Source of the DNA: Bombyx mori
Taxonomy: Eukaryota; Arthropoda; Insecta; Lepidoptera; Bombycidae
Direction: 5' to 3'
DNA: 64,000 nt
Assembly (NCBI RefSeq): GCF_030269925.1
Contig: NC_085119.1
Span: 8,407,001 to 8,471,000 of the forward strand
This document shows, in pieces, positions 1-11,677 of the stretch (the stretch's first letter is position 1; each line of letters opens with the position of its first letter). The position numbers and the translations under genes were made by a program. Below the pieces are notes generated by a model that was not told the DNA's origin, made no database searches, and was given only the letters and a program-made list of their open reading frames with translations.

Positions 1-43
1 GTTGGGAAAGAAATACTTTCAATTTAATGTAATTTTTTTTCAG

Positions 44-3000
44 TTGCTCAAATCTAGTCAGCAATGGAAAGCTATTAGTTTTTATTTTATTAGTGTCCAA
101 CCCTGGCTTGCTGATGGTTGATCATATACACTTTCAATATAATGGATTTTTATATGGTTTTCTTCTGTTTTCTATATCGAACATGATAAGGGTATGTATT
201 TGCTTGATGTTCCTATATAATATAAGTAATAAGATTAAATATAACTACCCAATTATAAAATAGCTGAATCAATCATTATCTATAATTCATTAGCAAGGGA
301 GAAATCAATTTAAAAATTAGCCTCCACACATGTACACAACTGTGATTATTGTGCCTATTTTTGCTCCGTAGATGTCATGCATTTAAGTTTGACTTTTAGA
401 ACAGTTGTTATCATAATACAATGGAGACTATAACATCGGGTCTCAAGGTGATGGTGTAACTCTTGTTGTGGTGCTCAAGGACCATGAAGTTATTAAAATG
501 AAATATTAGGAATTGATTAACAGCTGTTCAACATCTGAAACTGTGTCAAAAAAATGTTTTCTTTCTTGAACTACTAAAAGTTATGATAAACTTTTATTTA
601 TTTTTCAGTGTAATCATCTACAAGCAGCATTCTGGTTTGCTATGTTACTTAACTTTAAACATATATTTTTATATATTGCCCCAGTGTATGTGGTATATTT
701 GTTAAGAGCATACTGTTTCACTCTTTCATCAATAGACGGAGTTCACACAGCTTGGTATTCCTTTTCAATAACAAATTTTATTAAACTGGCATTTGTTGTT
801 GTATCAGTATTTACTTTATCGTTTGGACCATTTTTAGACCATTTGAATCAGGTGAGTGATTTTTTTATTTTATTTAAATATTCTGGTTCCATTATTTGAT
901 AGAGCCTTATTTTGTTTGCTTTTAGATGACTATTGCTACCAAAGTTAACAAATTCTGACAATATGTGTTTAAAAGTTAAACTATATTATTCTAAAATGAA
1001 TGTACAAATGGAATCATTTTATTTTAGATTTTAGTCAGATTATTTCCATTTAAAAGAGGACTTTGCCACGCATATTGGGCTCCCAATTTCTGGGCTCTGT
1101 ACAATTTAGGTGATAAATTATTAGTATTTTTATGTAAGTATTTTTGTTTTAATTTTTAGATATATTAATAGATATATAGATTAATGTAAAAACTGACTTT
1201 GCATGTATTCCAGTATAATATTTTAATTTGATGGTCTTGTTAGGATTAGAAGTAAACCTTTATTGGTGTACATTGGTAATGCTAAGCACAGCTATATTTA
1301 TGGCAATACATATAATGGGTATACCTACTGTCGCGGCGCCTGACGCGTTTAGCACAGCAAGCTAGCCAAAACATTTACTACTACCGGCACCGCGCGCTGA
1401 CAGCATTCAACAACATTCTTAATATACCTCATAATATACCTATAATCATTATGGGCACAAGATCCTTCCTTTTCGAGAAAGGTCACATTCATACATTCAT
1501 CGACGAACAATCACGACTAAAGCATTGTAAATTGTAATTAAAGCAAGTAGCAAGCATTCAATTGGTGTTATTATTGAAACAATAAAGCCACAGTGTCTCG
1601 CGTAGACACCTACATATAAGTACATATAATGGGAACCAATCACTGATGTAAATACCTATAAACATATAAATAAATGTATATACATATATCTATATAATAA
1701 ACACACATAGACAAAGAGTGAACAAATGTGTTCATCACACGAATATTTGCTCGATGTGAGAATGGAACCTCGAAGTAAAGTCGAACAAGGGCGCTAACTA
1801 CTGCACCATCGAGCCAGTTAAATGAAAGACATCGGAACTTTAAAGAGGTGCTTTTTTATTCTACCTAAGTTGATAGCCTTGAAAGGCTATGTCAGCGAAA
1901 CCCTAACGTGTATGTGAGCTTTCGGGGTTCAAACCTGGAGGCGCTGCTAACACTAGCCCTAGCAAGAGCAGCACTTTGCAGAATCTACCACCGGACCGGA
2001 AACGCGACCCACTGAGAAGATCCGGCGTGAAACTCAGTGGGCTGTGTCTGTGGGTTAATTTACTCGCCGAGCCCTTCGTCGCAAGCGACGGGTTCGACGA
2101 GAACAATGACCGTTGCTTGGGGTACCTAAAAGCAACGTTTGTGGATCGGGAGGATCCGAAGTGACGTGTTTTGGGTGATGTCGACTGTTTACCTTTCGGT
2201 CTGCAGGATCAGGAATGTAGTTACTGCCACGATGAGAGGGTTCTCGTGTCGTGCCGCTTTTTCGAAATGGGGCTCTGATGTCAATTATAGATACTTACTG
2301 ATATGGATTCTAGGTCCACGTCGTCGACAATTTACTTCCCTTGCAAATAATCGAATAGAAGCGTCCTAGTATGAACGCGGCTCAGTCGCATACCGACTTA
2401 ATGTGGGGGTGGAATGTCATCCCTCTGTCGAGAGTGACGCCTAGGTATTTATTTGACAGTGGACTAAGAAGTGCATCACCACTGATATTTCCGTAATATT
2501 GATAAATTTTAAAGGATGTTCAGTCGTATTTTTATTAGTGTCCACTAAGAGTGTCCTCATAAGAGAAAGGCTGCGGAAATCGATAGAGTGGTAGCTCGTT
2601 TATGAAGTGGTATTCAGGACTTTTGAGAGTGACTAATTGGGAACCACAGGGACAAAATTAAAGTATGGCCATCAATTTAAAATCAAATAGTTGTAGAGTA
2701 GTCTTTATTAATCGAACATGCTATGGTTGTGTGATAAAAGCCAAGTAAGTCAATCAACAGCTATTTTACATCACACAGGAACATCATGAAAGTAGATGAA
2801 TTAAAAGAGGGTAGAAATGATATTTTAAAAACTAAGTACATATATAAGAATTTTGTAAACCTTTATATTATAATCTTTTAATTTTCTAGTAACAAAATAT
2901 GGAATTAACATACCGAAATCGGAAGCATCGATGACAGGAGGGCTAGTGCAAGAATACGACCATTCAGTTTTACCATCAATTACGCCGAGTTTCACTTTTA

Positions 3001-5079
3001 TAATGACGTGTTTGTCTATGATGCCCGCATTGTACAAGATGTGGTGTCTTTGTGCGGACAGAAGATACAGACCTATTTGTTTTATAAGGTAAATTACGAA
3101 CAGCTGCTGGTATAGTTGTAAGTCCACGCCCGTTGGTGCCAACCTACTGCCTGTATATCTATTTGGCTATTTGGTTTAAACGACATTTCGCTTAATACAC
3201 GACATTATTTCATCTCTCATCATCACACACATTCTCGCATTAAAACTGTATAATCTCAAAACTTACTAATTTTGAGAGAGTGTTTTAAAGGTTTAACATG
3301 TGATATTTTTGATATTAATCATCTTTGCAACTTTTATTTTTTATTTTTTACCAGTTACATTATCTGTCTTTTATCTTAATATATAAAATTCTCGTGTCAC
3401 AATGTTCGTTCCCATACTCCTCCGAAACCGCTTGACCGATTCTCATGAATTTTTTTATGCATATTCAGTAAGCCTGAGAATCGGCTACTATCTATTTTTC
3501 ATACCCCTAAGTGATTAGGGTTGTCCACCCCTAACATATTTTTTTATTTGGACATTTTTTTTGTTATAATGAGGTATTATGTGGTTGAATGAGGTTTTGT
3601 TATTTTTATTATATATTCCCTCATCGTTCACAGCACTACATACCTCTTTCAATCATTTACCACATCCTTACACACTTACAATAAGTTAAGTTTTTTTTTC
3701 TACACTAGAAATTCCCTAGAAATCTTATATATGGCAAAACAATGTTTGCCGGGTCAGCTAGTAGTAAGATAAAATTATGTATTAGTTTTGTTATAGTAGT
3801 CAAAATGTAGGTAAACAAAAAAAAAACAAAACGAAACTACGCTCTTTTGACAGTATTTGTAAGAAAAATACTGGTGATGCCAAATTATTCCTCATATTAA
3901 CTCAATTTAGAATATTTCTGGAAATTGTACACTTTTAATGCGAAAAGACGATGTATCTTTGTAATTAAAGGTCCGTTTTATTTGGTGTTAGTATCAACAA
4001 TTCGATGTTTTTTATTGAACTTCAATTAAGTTTACTCCATTCAAACAGCCGAAGAAGTTTTTTGTTATGATATTTTTTTCTATAATTTACACTTTAAATA
4101 GCTCTCGTGTAAGTTGCAAAAATGTCGCTTTAACCAAGTATCTTTTCACCCCTCGATATGTTGTGGAGTGGAGAGCATCAAATATAATTAGTAGGTACCT
4201 ATGTCTATAGTTCGAGTGAATTCCGTACTCAATTTGAAGCATATAAAGGAATTTCTAAATTAACGAAGGGTGGTGATTTATTTATTTATTTCAATTGCAA
4301 TAAACGCGAAAATGATGTTACCAGTACTAATTTATAATAAAAAAAAAACGATTTTTTTTATATGAAACTAAAACAGGTAAGCTTCGATAATTGTGTTCAT
4401 ATGTTGGTATTTTTTGTTCCATAGATGTATTGTCGTCTGTGCGACTTGTTCGTTTATGCTGGGTTGGCATGTTCACGAGAAAGCAATTTTGATGATTATA
4501 ATACCGTTGAGGTAAGAGTTTAAGAAAAACAATTGTGTATTGCGTTTCTTTTTTTTTTTAATTATTTATTCTGTATCCGTTCATTGTTTTATTCGTTTCA
4601 GTTTTCTGTCGGTTCTTGGCGACGTGGACGGAAGATTATTCATTTTACTCTCAACCGTGGGTCACTATTCACTTTTTCCGCTTCTGTACCCGAAAGATTT
4701 GTTGTCAATAAAAATATTTCTTCTATTGACACACGTGGCGATTGTTTTTGGTAACGTTCCAGCTTTGTATACAGTTGAAACGAAAGCTACTAAGAAGCGG
4801 AGACGTCGTTTCATGAGACTGCCGATGATTGGACCGTTTGAATCTATTTACATATACGGTCTTATTTTATTGTGCGTTTACGAAAATATGTTACATGTTG
4901 CATGGGGCTTAGACAAAACGCTGCCATTCTTACCACTAATGATGACGTCCACGTATTGTGCGCTGGGCGTTTTTTATTTTTGGATCAAATACTACCATTA
5001 TTTTTTAACTTTTAACGTGAGTAAAGTTCCGACGTTCGGCCAAGGCACTTCGTCATACAATATAAGGAAAAGCAAATAA
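44..5079 (+). CDS. ALG8: ALG8, dolichyl-P-glucose alpha-1,3-glucosyltransferase (3' six exons)
   Basis: Exons read by splice sites and reading frame: 44-191, 609-851, 1028-1133, 2890-3088, 4425-4511 and 4602-5079; junction codons join in frame at every intron. The encoded ~419 residues follow the ALG8/ALG6 family colinearly: [10 protein letters not shown], then [64 protein letters not shown], and [12 protein letters not shown] in the last exon. The family enzyme is a multi-pass ER membrane protein that adds the second glucose to the dolichol-linked oligosaccharide from dolichyl-phosphate-glucose. The family is ~500-530 residues, so the N-terminal ~100 residues lie upstream of the window. The C-terminus is a basic, lysine-rich tail ending at the TAA at 5077-5079. 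A poly(A) signal AATAAA lies at 5137-5142. The 1028-1133/2890-3088 intron carries a solo LTR and a LINE tail; the next carries a Helitron-like repeat. Identification is very secure. Confidence 0.95.
1329..1608. repeat. Solo LTR (280 bp) of an LTR retrotransposon
   Basis: The unit begins TGTCGCGGCGCC and ends CGCGTAGACA, so it has TG...CA termini. It is flanked by a perfect 5-bp target-site duplication CCTAC at 1324-1328 and 1609-1613. An AATAAA lies near the end (1581-1586), as expected for an LTR polyadenylation signal. No internal retrotransposon sequence is present, so this is a solo LTR left by recombination between the two LTRs. It sits in an ALG8 intron. Confidence 0.85.
1848..2168 (-). 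mobile_element. 5'-truncated Jockey-like LINE, 3' end
   Basis: On the minus strand this matches the 3' end of the LINE at 57014-59924: the last codons of ORF2 (motif DPSDP-like) and the 3' UTR with the GGATCTTCTCAGTGGGTCGCG type segment. The same unit recurs at 6092-6368, 40640-41033, 47400-47640 and 61185-61500. It ends in an A-rich tail (T-run at the left edge). Confidence 0.75.
3374..3761 (+). mobile_element. Non-autonomous Helitron-like element
   Basis: Starts TCTTAATATATAAAATTC immediately after an A and ends GCCGGGTCAGCTAG followed by T, the A|T insertion and CTRR-type 3' end of Helitrons. It carries the segment CTCCGAAACCGCTTGACCG shared in type with the other Helitron-like repeats here. 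No Rep/helicase coding. Lies in the ALG8 intron before 4425. Confidence 0.7.
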
Positions 5080-5142
5080 TTATGTATTTTATTAACTTTG
5101 AATACAGAAAAAAGATCGAGAGATTAAATTTGAATCAATAAA

Positions 5143-6091
5143 AAATGTTCTAAATACGTATCTTGTATTTCATTGAATGCTTTAGTGATATTAGATACTC
5201 TGATATGCCGTATTCAGGTGTCAGGTAAAGGCTAATAATCCACAATTTACCAAAACATTCCCTATATCGTGAACGTTACATACAACATTAATACCTTCGA
5301 AATAGTGACGAGATTGATCACTGAATCCCCCCTCGAGTGGTAAATATGTTCGAGGTCATAAATTTTCCTGCCGACATGTATAGGCGGGTGGATACTTTCC
5401 TTAATTCACCGCACCTACCTTCTTCGTCCCTGTGTTTAATAATTTAAAAGAATAGATTGGATATTTACGTAATACAAGAGAAACAGGAGAGGACACGTAC
5501 GCGTGTTTACAGTGAATAAAGCGCGCACGTCGATCGCGGTATGAATATTCATCGGGGGGTTTCTCCAGGGGTGGGTCGGGCCACCTTAAGGCGGTATCAC
5601 TTAAGACAGCTCATCTAAATTGAGTAATATTTAGTGAAAGACTATGAATGGTGAATGATAATAGACAAGCTATAGATAGTTTAATTAATGAGTTTACTGG
5701 AAGAACCAAGAATTATTCATGTCAGAATATTTTTTTGCGTGTAGCAACAATGTATTTTTGATTCAAGAACTAACTTTTAACGCCCCCTCTTTAATGATTT
5801 GATCACATCTGCGTTTTCATTGCGATCTTTCAAATGCTTTGTCTAAAATTTAATTAGAAAAGTACTCTTATCGTTTGATATGTTAAAAGTTCGTCTCGTC
5901 ATTTAAACACCATCCGATATTAACCGTTGAAAGTTAATCGGATATCGATTTTTTGGAACTAGAAAATTCTTTTATGCGTCTGTGGCATAATAGGTAAAAT
6001 GTTTGGTATACCGACTTGTTCCTCTGGAGTGATTCGACTATATTGGGGTTCAAATTATTCTGGCATGTTACCGATTTTTCCACGTACATAC
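5143..6091. other. Intergenic, no gene seen
   Basis: AT-rich sequence downstream of ALG8. I see no exon with convincing splice sites and no repeat family recognised elsewhere in the window. Confidence 0.5.
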
Positions 6092-6368
6092 ATTTTTTTT
6101 CCTACCTAGGCTGATAGCCTTGAGAGGCTGTTTCAGCGGAACCTTAACTAGTAGGTGAGCTCACGGGGCTCAAACCTGACGAAGTTGCTAACACGAACCC
6201 TAGCAAGAGCCGTGCTTCGCAGAATCTACCACCGGATCGGAAACGCGACCCACTGAGAAGATCCGGCGAGAAACTCAGTGGGCTGTGTCTGAGGGTTAAT
6301 TTACTCGTGAGCCCTTCATCGCAAGCGAAGGGGTTCGACGAGAACGGTGACCGGTGATGGAACACCAA
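6092..6368 (-). mobile_element. 5'-truncated Jockey-like LINE, 3' end
   Basis: Second copy of the LINE 3'-end family, very similar to 1848-2168 and in the same orientation. Short open frames across it are fragments of the LINE 3' region rather than genes. Confidence 0.75.
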
Positions 6369-7264
6369 TAATCTACCTGACCAAATTAAAAAAAAATCGT
6401 AAACCTAATAAACTTTTGTAAATAATAAACGAGGCGTAGTTTGAACCTAAGTGAAAAGAAGACAAGAGTTAGTTAGTAATCGACGACATCAATAGGAAAT
6501 TGGTTGTGGTTGGTTTGTGTTAACTATAAGTATTGTCAATAGTGTGTCTATTGTAAAATATAATTTTCTCAAAAAATATTTGTTTGTTATTATCTCATAT
6601 ACAATTACGACACAATATGTAAAATCTTAATTAAAATAAACAAAGCTATGGACGAATACGATTTTTTTTTCCATTCACATGCGAGTAGATACTGTGGATA
6701 AAGTTTATGTACGGAATAGGTTCAATCGTTCGACTCATCGAGTTGGAAGTTTGAAAATAAAAGTGAAATGGAGCGGAAGGAGTTGTTCATTCAGATTGGT
6801 GATTTGGCATTTTATTACCTTTAGTTATACATTGTATGTACGCGTATTCGACAAATAAAACAAGTTTTCTTAAATTCATCGTTTTCTAAATGTGGTAATG
6901 AAACGTTTTATAGTTTGACCATAATCAGCAACGGCTGATAAAAAATATATTTTAAGCAAAAGGAAAAAAATAATTGTTATTAATCTAAGAATGTTTATCG
7001 TTCACTGCAGTAGGCATAAGCAGGATGCTGATATCAGTCAATGCTAGCTTAAAACATTGTATATATATATTGTATATATAAAATATTGTATATATAAACC
7101 TACCACTGAATACCACACAGACACAGACTTCGATTTTATTACACAATGTTTCCGACTTTGTTGGCTGTAGAAGCGGCTTGTAAATACACAATTTAAAACT
7201 ACGCGTTTAATTTAAAAAAAAAAACCTTTGAATTCATATTAAGGCATACAGCAACGTTCAATAT
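6369..7264. other. Intergenic with TA microsatellite
   Basis: AT-rich DNA without a supported gene. An imperfect TA tract runs at about 7058-7097 (two TGTATATATA units). Confidence 0.5.
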
Positions 7265-7518
7265 ATTTTTTAATTATTTATAGCTTAGATGTGTGGACGA
7301 GCTCACAGCCCACCTGGTGTTAAGTGGTTACTGGAGCCCATACACATCTACAACGTAAATGCGCCACCCACCTTGAGATATAAGTTCTAAGATCTCAGTA
7401 TAGTTACAACGGTTGCCCCACCATTCAAGCCGAAACGCATCACTGCTTCACGGCAGAAATAGGCGGGGTGGTGGTACCTACCCGTGCGGGCTCACAAGAG
7501 GTCCTACAACCAGTATGA
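7265..7518 (-). repeat. Bm1-type SINE, 3' part
   Basis: Minus-strand copy of the commonest repeat in the window: GACCTCTTGTGAGTC region, CGTGAAGCAGTGATGCG region and a tail ending GCTATAAATAA. Truncated before the tRNA-like head. Confidence 0.8.
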
Positions 7519-7929
7519 ATATTGGGATAGAGGTATTGCTAACAATTGCTACTGTCCGAGCGTCTCCGAGGGAGGCCTAGCGAGATCCGAGTCAGGTTTG
7601 TACTCAATTGCGGCTACAATAAGGGGTCTGTCGTGTTGCATTGCTGAAGAGGCATTCCGACGTTGTTTTCATGTACTTGCGGATGGGTTCGAAATTCTGA
7701 TCGTTGTGAAGATCTGCATTCCGCACGTACTCCAGGGTAACGATGGCGATCCTGCGAATAAAGTTTGTAGGGAGTCTTATGTTAGTGCGAGCTGCGCGTG
7801 TGATAAAACACTTAAGCGAATACTACACATACCTAAGTGATAAACATGACGGACGTACCTAAGCATGTTTTTAAGTCTCATTTTATTAAGAAGATACAGC
7901 TTAGTCCACTCGCGGATCATAACATAAAT
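7519..7929. other. Short intergenic segment
   Basis: An open frame runs to 7840 from within the SINE, but it has no domain I recognise and no splice signals that persuade me. I treat it as non-coding. Confidence 0.4.
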
Positions 7930-8275
7930 TCATTCATTCGTATCTTGCGATGCGTCGGTGTTCGAATCCCGCAGGCGGATAACTACCAATTTTTGTAATG
8001 AAATACGTACGTGAAGGAATAACATCGTGTAATAAAAATCGAACACGCAAAATTATAATTTGTGAGTCCACACGGGTAGGTACCAACACCCTGCCTATTT
8101 CTGCCGTGAAGCAGTAATGCGTTTCGGTTTGAACGGTGGGGCAGCCGTTGTAAGTATACTGAGACTTTACAATTTATATCTCAAGGTAGGTGGCGGCATT
8201 TACATTATAGATGTCTATGTGCTCCGGTGACCACTTAACACCAGCTGGCTGTCCAATCATCCATGCAATAAAAAT
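7930..8275 (+). repeat. Bm1-type SINE with tRNA-like head
   Basis: Longer copy. GGTGTTCGAATCCCGC at 7957-7972 looks like a tRNA T-loop / RNA polymerase III B box, followed by the body shared with other copies and ending GCAATAAAAA. This supports a tRNA-derived SINE. Confidence 0.75.
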
Positions 8276-8510
8276 TATATATCTATACTCAGTTGAACAA
8301 CAAGCAATTATAAAATGGCGCAAACCCGTGATGCAGTTGGTCGGTGCGAATAACTTTAATAATACTGACGTTACATAGGTTTCGCTGGCACGTGCTAGTT
8401 AAATTGATCTAAATAAACGACGTTTAGAAACTATTAGTAATTGAAACCGCTCGTTGAGACAACTAACGGTTGTTAAACTTCATTTGCAGGTTATTAGCAC
8501 CGAAATACTA

Positions 8511-9818
8511 CTTAGTCTGGCCATAAATACTGTTACAAAGGAAAAAATAAAATTTCTATTGTAAATAACATTTATTACTTTTAAAGTGTGTTAGTTTAAT
8601 ACATAAATATAAAACAATTTAAAGTATAAAAAGCTTATTCGAAGTGGTCTCCATTGGCTGCAATACAGTCCTTTAAACGTTGAGGCCAGTTAACAATAGA
8701 AGCACGCACTCTTTCCATGGGAAAAATTTTCACTGTCAATCGTACGGATTGTTTTAGGGACTCCAAATTATCATGGCGTTTAGAGCAAGCCGTACTCTTT
8801 AAAACTGACCATAAATAATAATCCAGCGGATTAAGATCGGGACTAGACAACGGCCAGTCAGCTCTGATGAAGTCCGAAACGTTCGTTTCCAACCAAGACT
8901 GCGTAGACCGAGCTTTATGACCTGGCGCCGAGTCTTGCTGGAAGGACCATTCTTGATTAATGAACATGGTGTTGTTAAGGGGCTTCACTACCTTCACAAG
9001 AATGGTATCTTGATACACTTGTGCCGATGTTTTGATACCTTTTTCACAAAAGTATGGCTCAGTCACTCCTTCATAGCTAATACCCACGTTTTATTCTGTC
9101 ACTGAAGTCGAATAGTGCCCACGTTGCACTCTGTCGACTAATTTGGAAGTTTACTTAGAGCTTTGAGCATAAATACGGTCATTTTGTTTGTTAAAATGTT
9201 GCTCAATTGTAAAAATTTTCTCATCCGTAAACAAAATTTTTCTATGACCTCCCTTTGCGCACCGCTTCAGTAGTTGCTTCGATTGTACCACCCTATTCTT
9301 TTTTAAATTATCAGTTAAGAAATGACCAGTACGTCTCTTATATGCTGCAAGTCCTAAGTCATCTTTAAAAATACGCGACATGGTTCTAGGTGCTATCTTC
9401 ATCTCCCGAGATAAAATCTTTTGCTTTCGGACTGGATTTCTTCGAATTCTTTCCCTTACTGCTTTGACCACCTTTTTCGTACGAAAACTACGTGGACGGC
9501 CAGATCTTTTTCTGTCACAAACAGAGGAGGTCTTATTGCACCTATTAATAGCCCGGTACACAAACATTTTACTAATACCAAGCGTATGGAGAGTTTTAAA
9601 AATTGCATTTGGCTCCATACCTACTTTGTGTAATGCAATAACAGCGATTCGGTTCTCTTTATCACCCCACTCCATTTTAATATCGCAAAATATTGTACAA
9701 TGTATTGGCGCCAAAACGAGAAAACTCAATGAGCAATCATATAAAAATGACAGATTCCAAATTCAAATGTAATATTTTGTTTATTTTTCATTGAATCAGT
9801 GTTTATGGCCAGACTAAG
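8511..9818 (-). mobile_element. maT-like mariner transposon, structurally complete (1308 bp)
   Basis: Terminal inverted repeats CTTAGTCTGGCCATAAATAC (8511 on) and its near-perfect inverse ending 9818, flanked by the TA target duplication at 8509-8510 and 9819-9820. It carries one transposase reading frame on the minus strand that is interrupted by two stop codons. No second insertion is seen in it. Confidence 0.9.
8635..9675 (-). pseudogene. maT-like mariner transposase, two nonsense codons
   Basis: Frame starts at the ATG 9675-9673 (MEWGDKENRI) and keeps one frame for 346 codons, a normal mariner length. N-terminal helix-turn-helix DNA-binding region with a GRPRSF motif, then the first catalytic Asp in LFTDEKIF, the second in QQDSAPGHKA and the third in SPDLNPLDYYLW. 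There are 36 residues between the second and third Asp; the maT group as I remember it has 37. In-frame TAA codons at 9153-9151 and 9093-9091 break the middle, and the ~20 codons between them are poorly conserved. No frameshift is needed to read the rest. The protein would catalyse cut-and-paste transposition at TA sites; this copy is probably inactive. Confidence 0.88.
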
Positions 9819-10470
9819 TATACATAATGTAGAGACAATTTTTATATTGACCAGAATTCTAGTTTCTGTCCTTTCACTCTTGTGATGATTTATATTTTCT
9901 GTTAAGCTAGCCTAAACGAGTTCACGGAAAAACAATTTAAAATAACGTTTTTAATAAATAAAAATATTTTTTTAATCACTACAATATTGCTCTACACTGC
10001 CACTGTCTGCAGGCGAACATATGGCCCATTTAATGGGTTACCGTTTCTGAGACGTTAGCAATGCTAAGAGCACAGTCAAGCCGATGCCTACCGTAATTAT
10101 ATGTATATATACCGTGAATAAATCTTGCCGTCATCTTGCTTAGTAACAGAAAAAATATTGCTTATTTACAGAAGTAAAATTATCATAATTATTTAAAAAA
10201 AATCTTATCATATTCTGTTATTTTAACTCATTTTGTTATGCGTGGAACATCTCTAAATGCTTGCTACCTTTCATGCTTAACGAGTGCCTAATATTAATTA
10301 GTCCTTCACATGAACCGCTCTAGTTTATATCTTTTGGGAACCAGTGAATCACTGAGTAGATGAGATCTTAAGTTCAGTGGCAGGTACTCTATAAACAAGT
10401 CCAGCGTTATCCCCATAGCGCGCCAAGCTCATTTGATCACATGGCAGAGCGCACACGATCAAAGTTGTGC
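9819..10470. other. Intergenic; degenerate LINE tail inside
   Basis: AT-rich. About 9995-10110 resembles, in minus orientation, the LINE 3'-UTR family also seen at 27362-27506 and 51449-51573 (TTAGCAATGCTAAGAGCA, GATGCCTACCGT), but it is very decayed. Nothing else recognised. Confidence 0.4.
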
Positions 10471-10744
10471 GTCGCAGCTTCATAAGCGCGATCGTCTGTG
10501 ATGACGAATTCAATGAATTAATACACCTGACACACTTCTCCCAATATACATGTTTATTCGGAACAGGATGAAAACAATTTTAGGGAACATAAGGGTACAT
10601 TTAGGGTACTTGATATAACATATTGATCGAATATAGAAAAGACGACAATCTTTCGATAACCTATTTTACCCATTTCCGTATCGAGCTTACCTTGTTAAAC
10701 AAATTAAACAAGTATTTTACTTGGGTATATACATAGGTCTCCAC

Positions 10745-10957
10745 AAAGTGGAGATGGTCAGGTCATATAGTTAGAGGTAAAGATAAATAGTCAAAATCAA
10801 TAATGAATTGGTTCACAAGTCATATGAAGAGGAAAAGAGGTAGACCTTCCAGCAGATGGGTGGATGATATTAAAGCCGTAGCAGGAGGTTTATGGACAAG
10901 AACTGCCAAAGACAGAGAGGAATGGAAAAGGTTGGAGGAGGCCTTTGTCAATAAATG
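10745..10957 (+). pseudogene. RTE-type LINE reverse transcriptase, C-terminal fragment (copy 1)
   Basis: Frame reads WSGHIVRGKDK, a stop, then KRKRGRPSSRWVDDI...GGLWTRTAKDREEWKRL to a TGA at 10955-10957. The GRP-x-RW-x-DDI ... A-x-DR-x-W pattern is the usual extreme C-terminus of insect LINE ORF2 proteins. Only this tail remains. Confidence 0.65.
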
Positions 10958-10987
10958 ACATACAGACGGGGTTATCGATGTTAAATA

Positions 10988-11669
10988 CACTCGCGAGCAA
11001 AAGTTTGGAATCACTTACTTGAAATTGATTCCGCGCGATCTTGTGTACTAAATATTTTTTTGATAATCATAAAAATGAGATCATTTTAAAGGTTGAACTC
11101 TTAACTTTAAACTGATACCAAATTCATTCAAATCGAGCCAGTAGTTAAGGAGCTATTCCCGATTAAGTGAAGGAGGTAGGAAACAAAGGAAATATGGAAA
11201 AATAATGAATGCATAAAACAACAAAAATTAATAAATAAAAAATTTATTTAGCCTTAAAATTAAATGTCAGTAGTTTGTGTTCCCTTCCCTTGCCCTAATA
11301 ACTCCTCGAAGACGATTCTTCATAGACCTGATCAGCTTTTGAATTGATTCTTGTGGGATACCTTCCCACTTCTCAATCAACGCCGATTTCAGCTCATTCA
11401 GGCATGAAGGAGCAGAAGTTCTGGAACGAACCCTATTCTTCAGTTCATCCCACACGTGCTGAATAGGATTCAAGTCAGGGCTGAGCGCAGGCCAGTCCAA
11501 TGTGGCGATATAGACTTCTTCGAAGTATTCAGTTGTTCCACGGGCAGTGTGACAACGAGCGTTATCGTGCTTAAGGAGGAAGCTATCACCGGCATATCCC
11601 GCATAGGGAACGACATGTTCCAGCAGAATATTGGAAATGTACCCGTCCGAAGTTGACCGCCTCCTCGTC
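10988..11669 (-). mobile_element. Truncated Tc1-like element (duplicated end)
   Basis: Starts with the terminal repeat CACTCGCGAGCAAAAGTTTG after TA and runs to the duplication boundary. It holds the transposase C-terminal segment (WPALSPDLNPIQHVW) on the minus strand, identical to the full element at 12195-13849. Confidence 0.85.
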
Positions 11670-11677
11670 AGGCGCAG

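Larger units (their letters stand above)
10471..11669. repeat. Direct duplication, copy 1 (1199 bp)
   Basis: Reads base for base like 11678-12876 wherever I compared it; the offset is 1207 bp throughout. Begins GTCGCAGCTTCATAAGCG and ends GCCTCCTCGTC. It includes ~517 bp of flanking DNA and the first 682 bp of the Tc1-like element. An 8-bp spacer AGGCGCAG (11670-11677) separates the copies. Confidence 0.93.

Noticed and set aside
1244..1328. Plus-strand frame [20 protein letters not shown] that looked like an extra ALG8 transmembrane exon
   Set aside because: Joining it to the exon ending at 1133 creates a stop codon with every available AG acceptor, whereas 1133 joins 2890 perfectly in phase and gives the expected family sequence.
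2825..3142. 105-codon minus-strand frame with a plausible membrane-like sequence
   Set aside because: It is antisense to an ALG8 exon (2890-3088) whose plus-strand translation matches the family and joins neighbouring exons in phase; the minus frame has no ATG start (TTG) and no splice partners.
7058..7097. Possible telomeric or satellite array
   Set aside because: Only a short imperfect TA tract; no TTAGG telomere repeats seen.
7951..7975. Possible tRNA gene from the GGTGTTCGAATCCCGC motif
   Set aside because: No cloverleaf with acceptor and anticodon arms could be formed; the motif is the B box of a SINE head, also present at 47699.
8917..9772. Plus-strand frames across the mariner
   Set aside because: Shadows of the transposase, which is on the minus strand with recognisable catalytic motifs.
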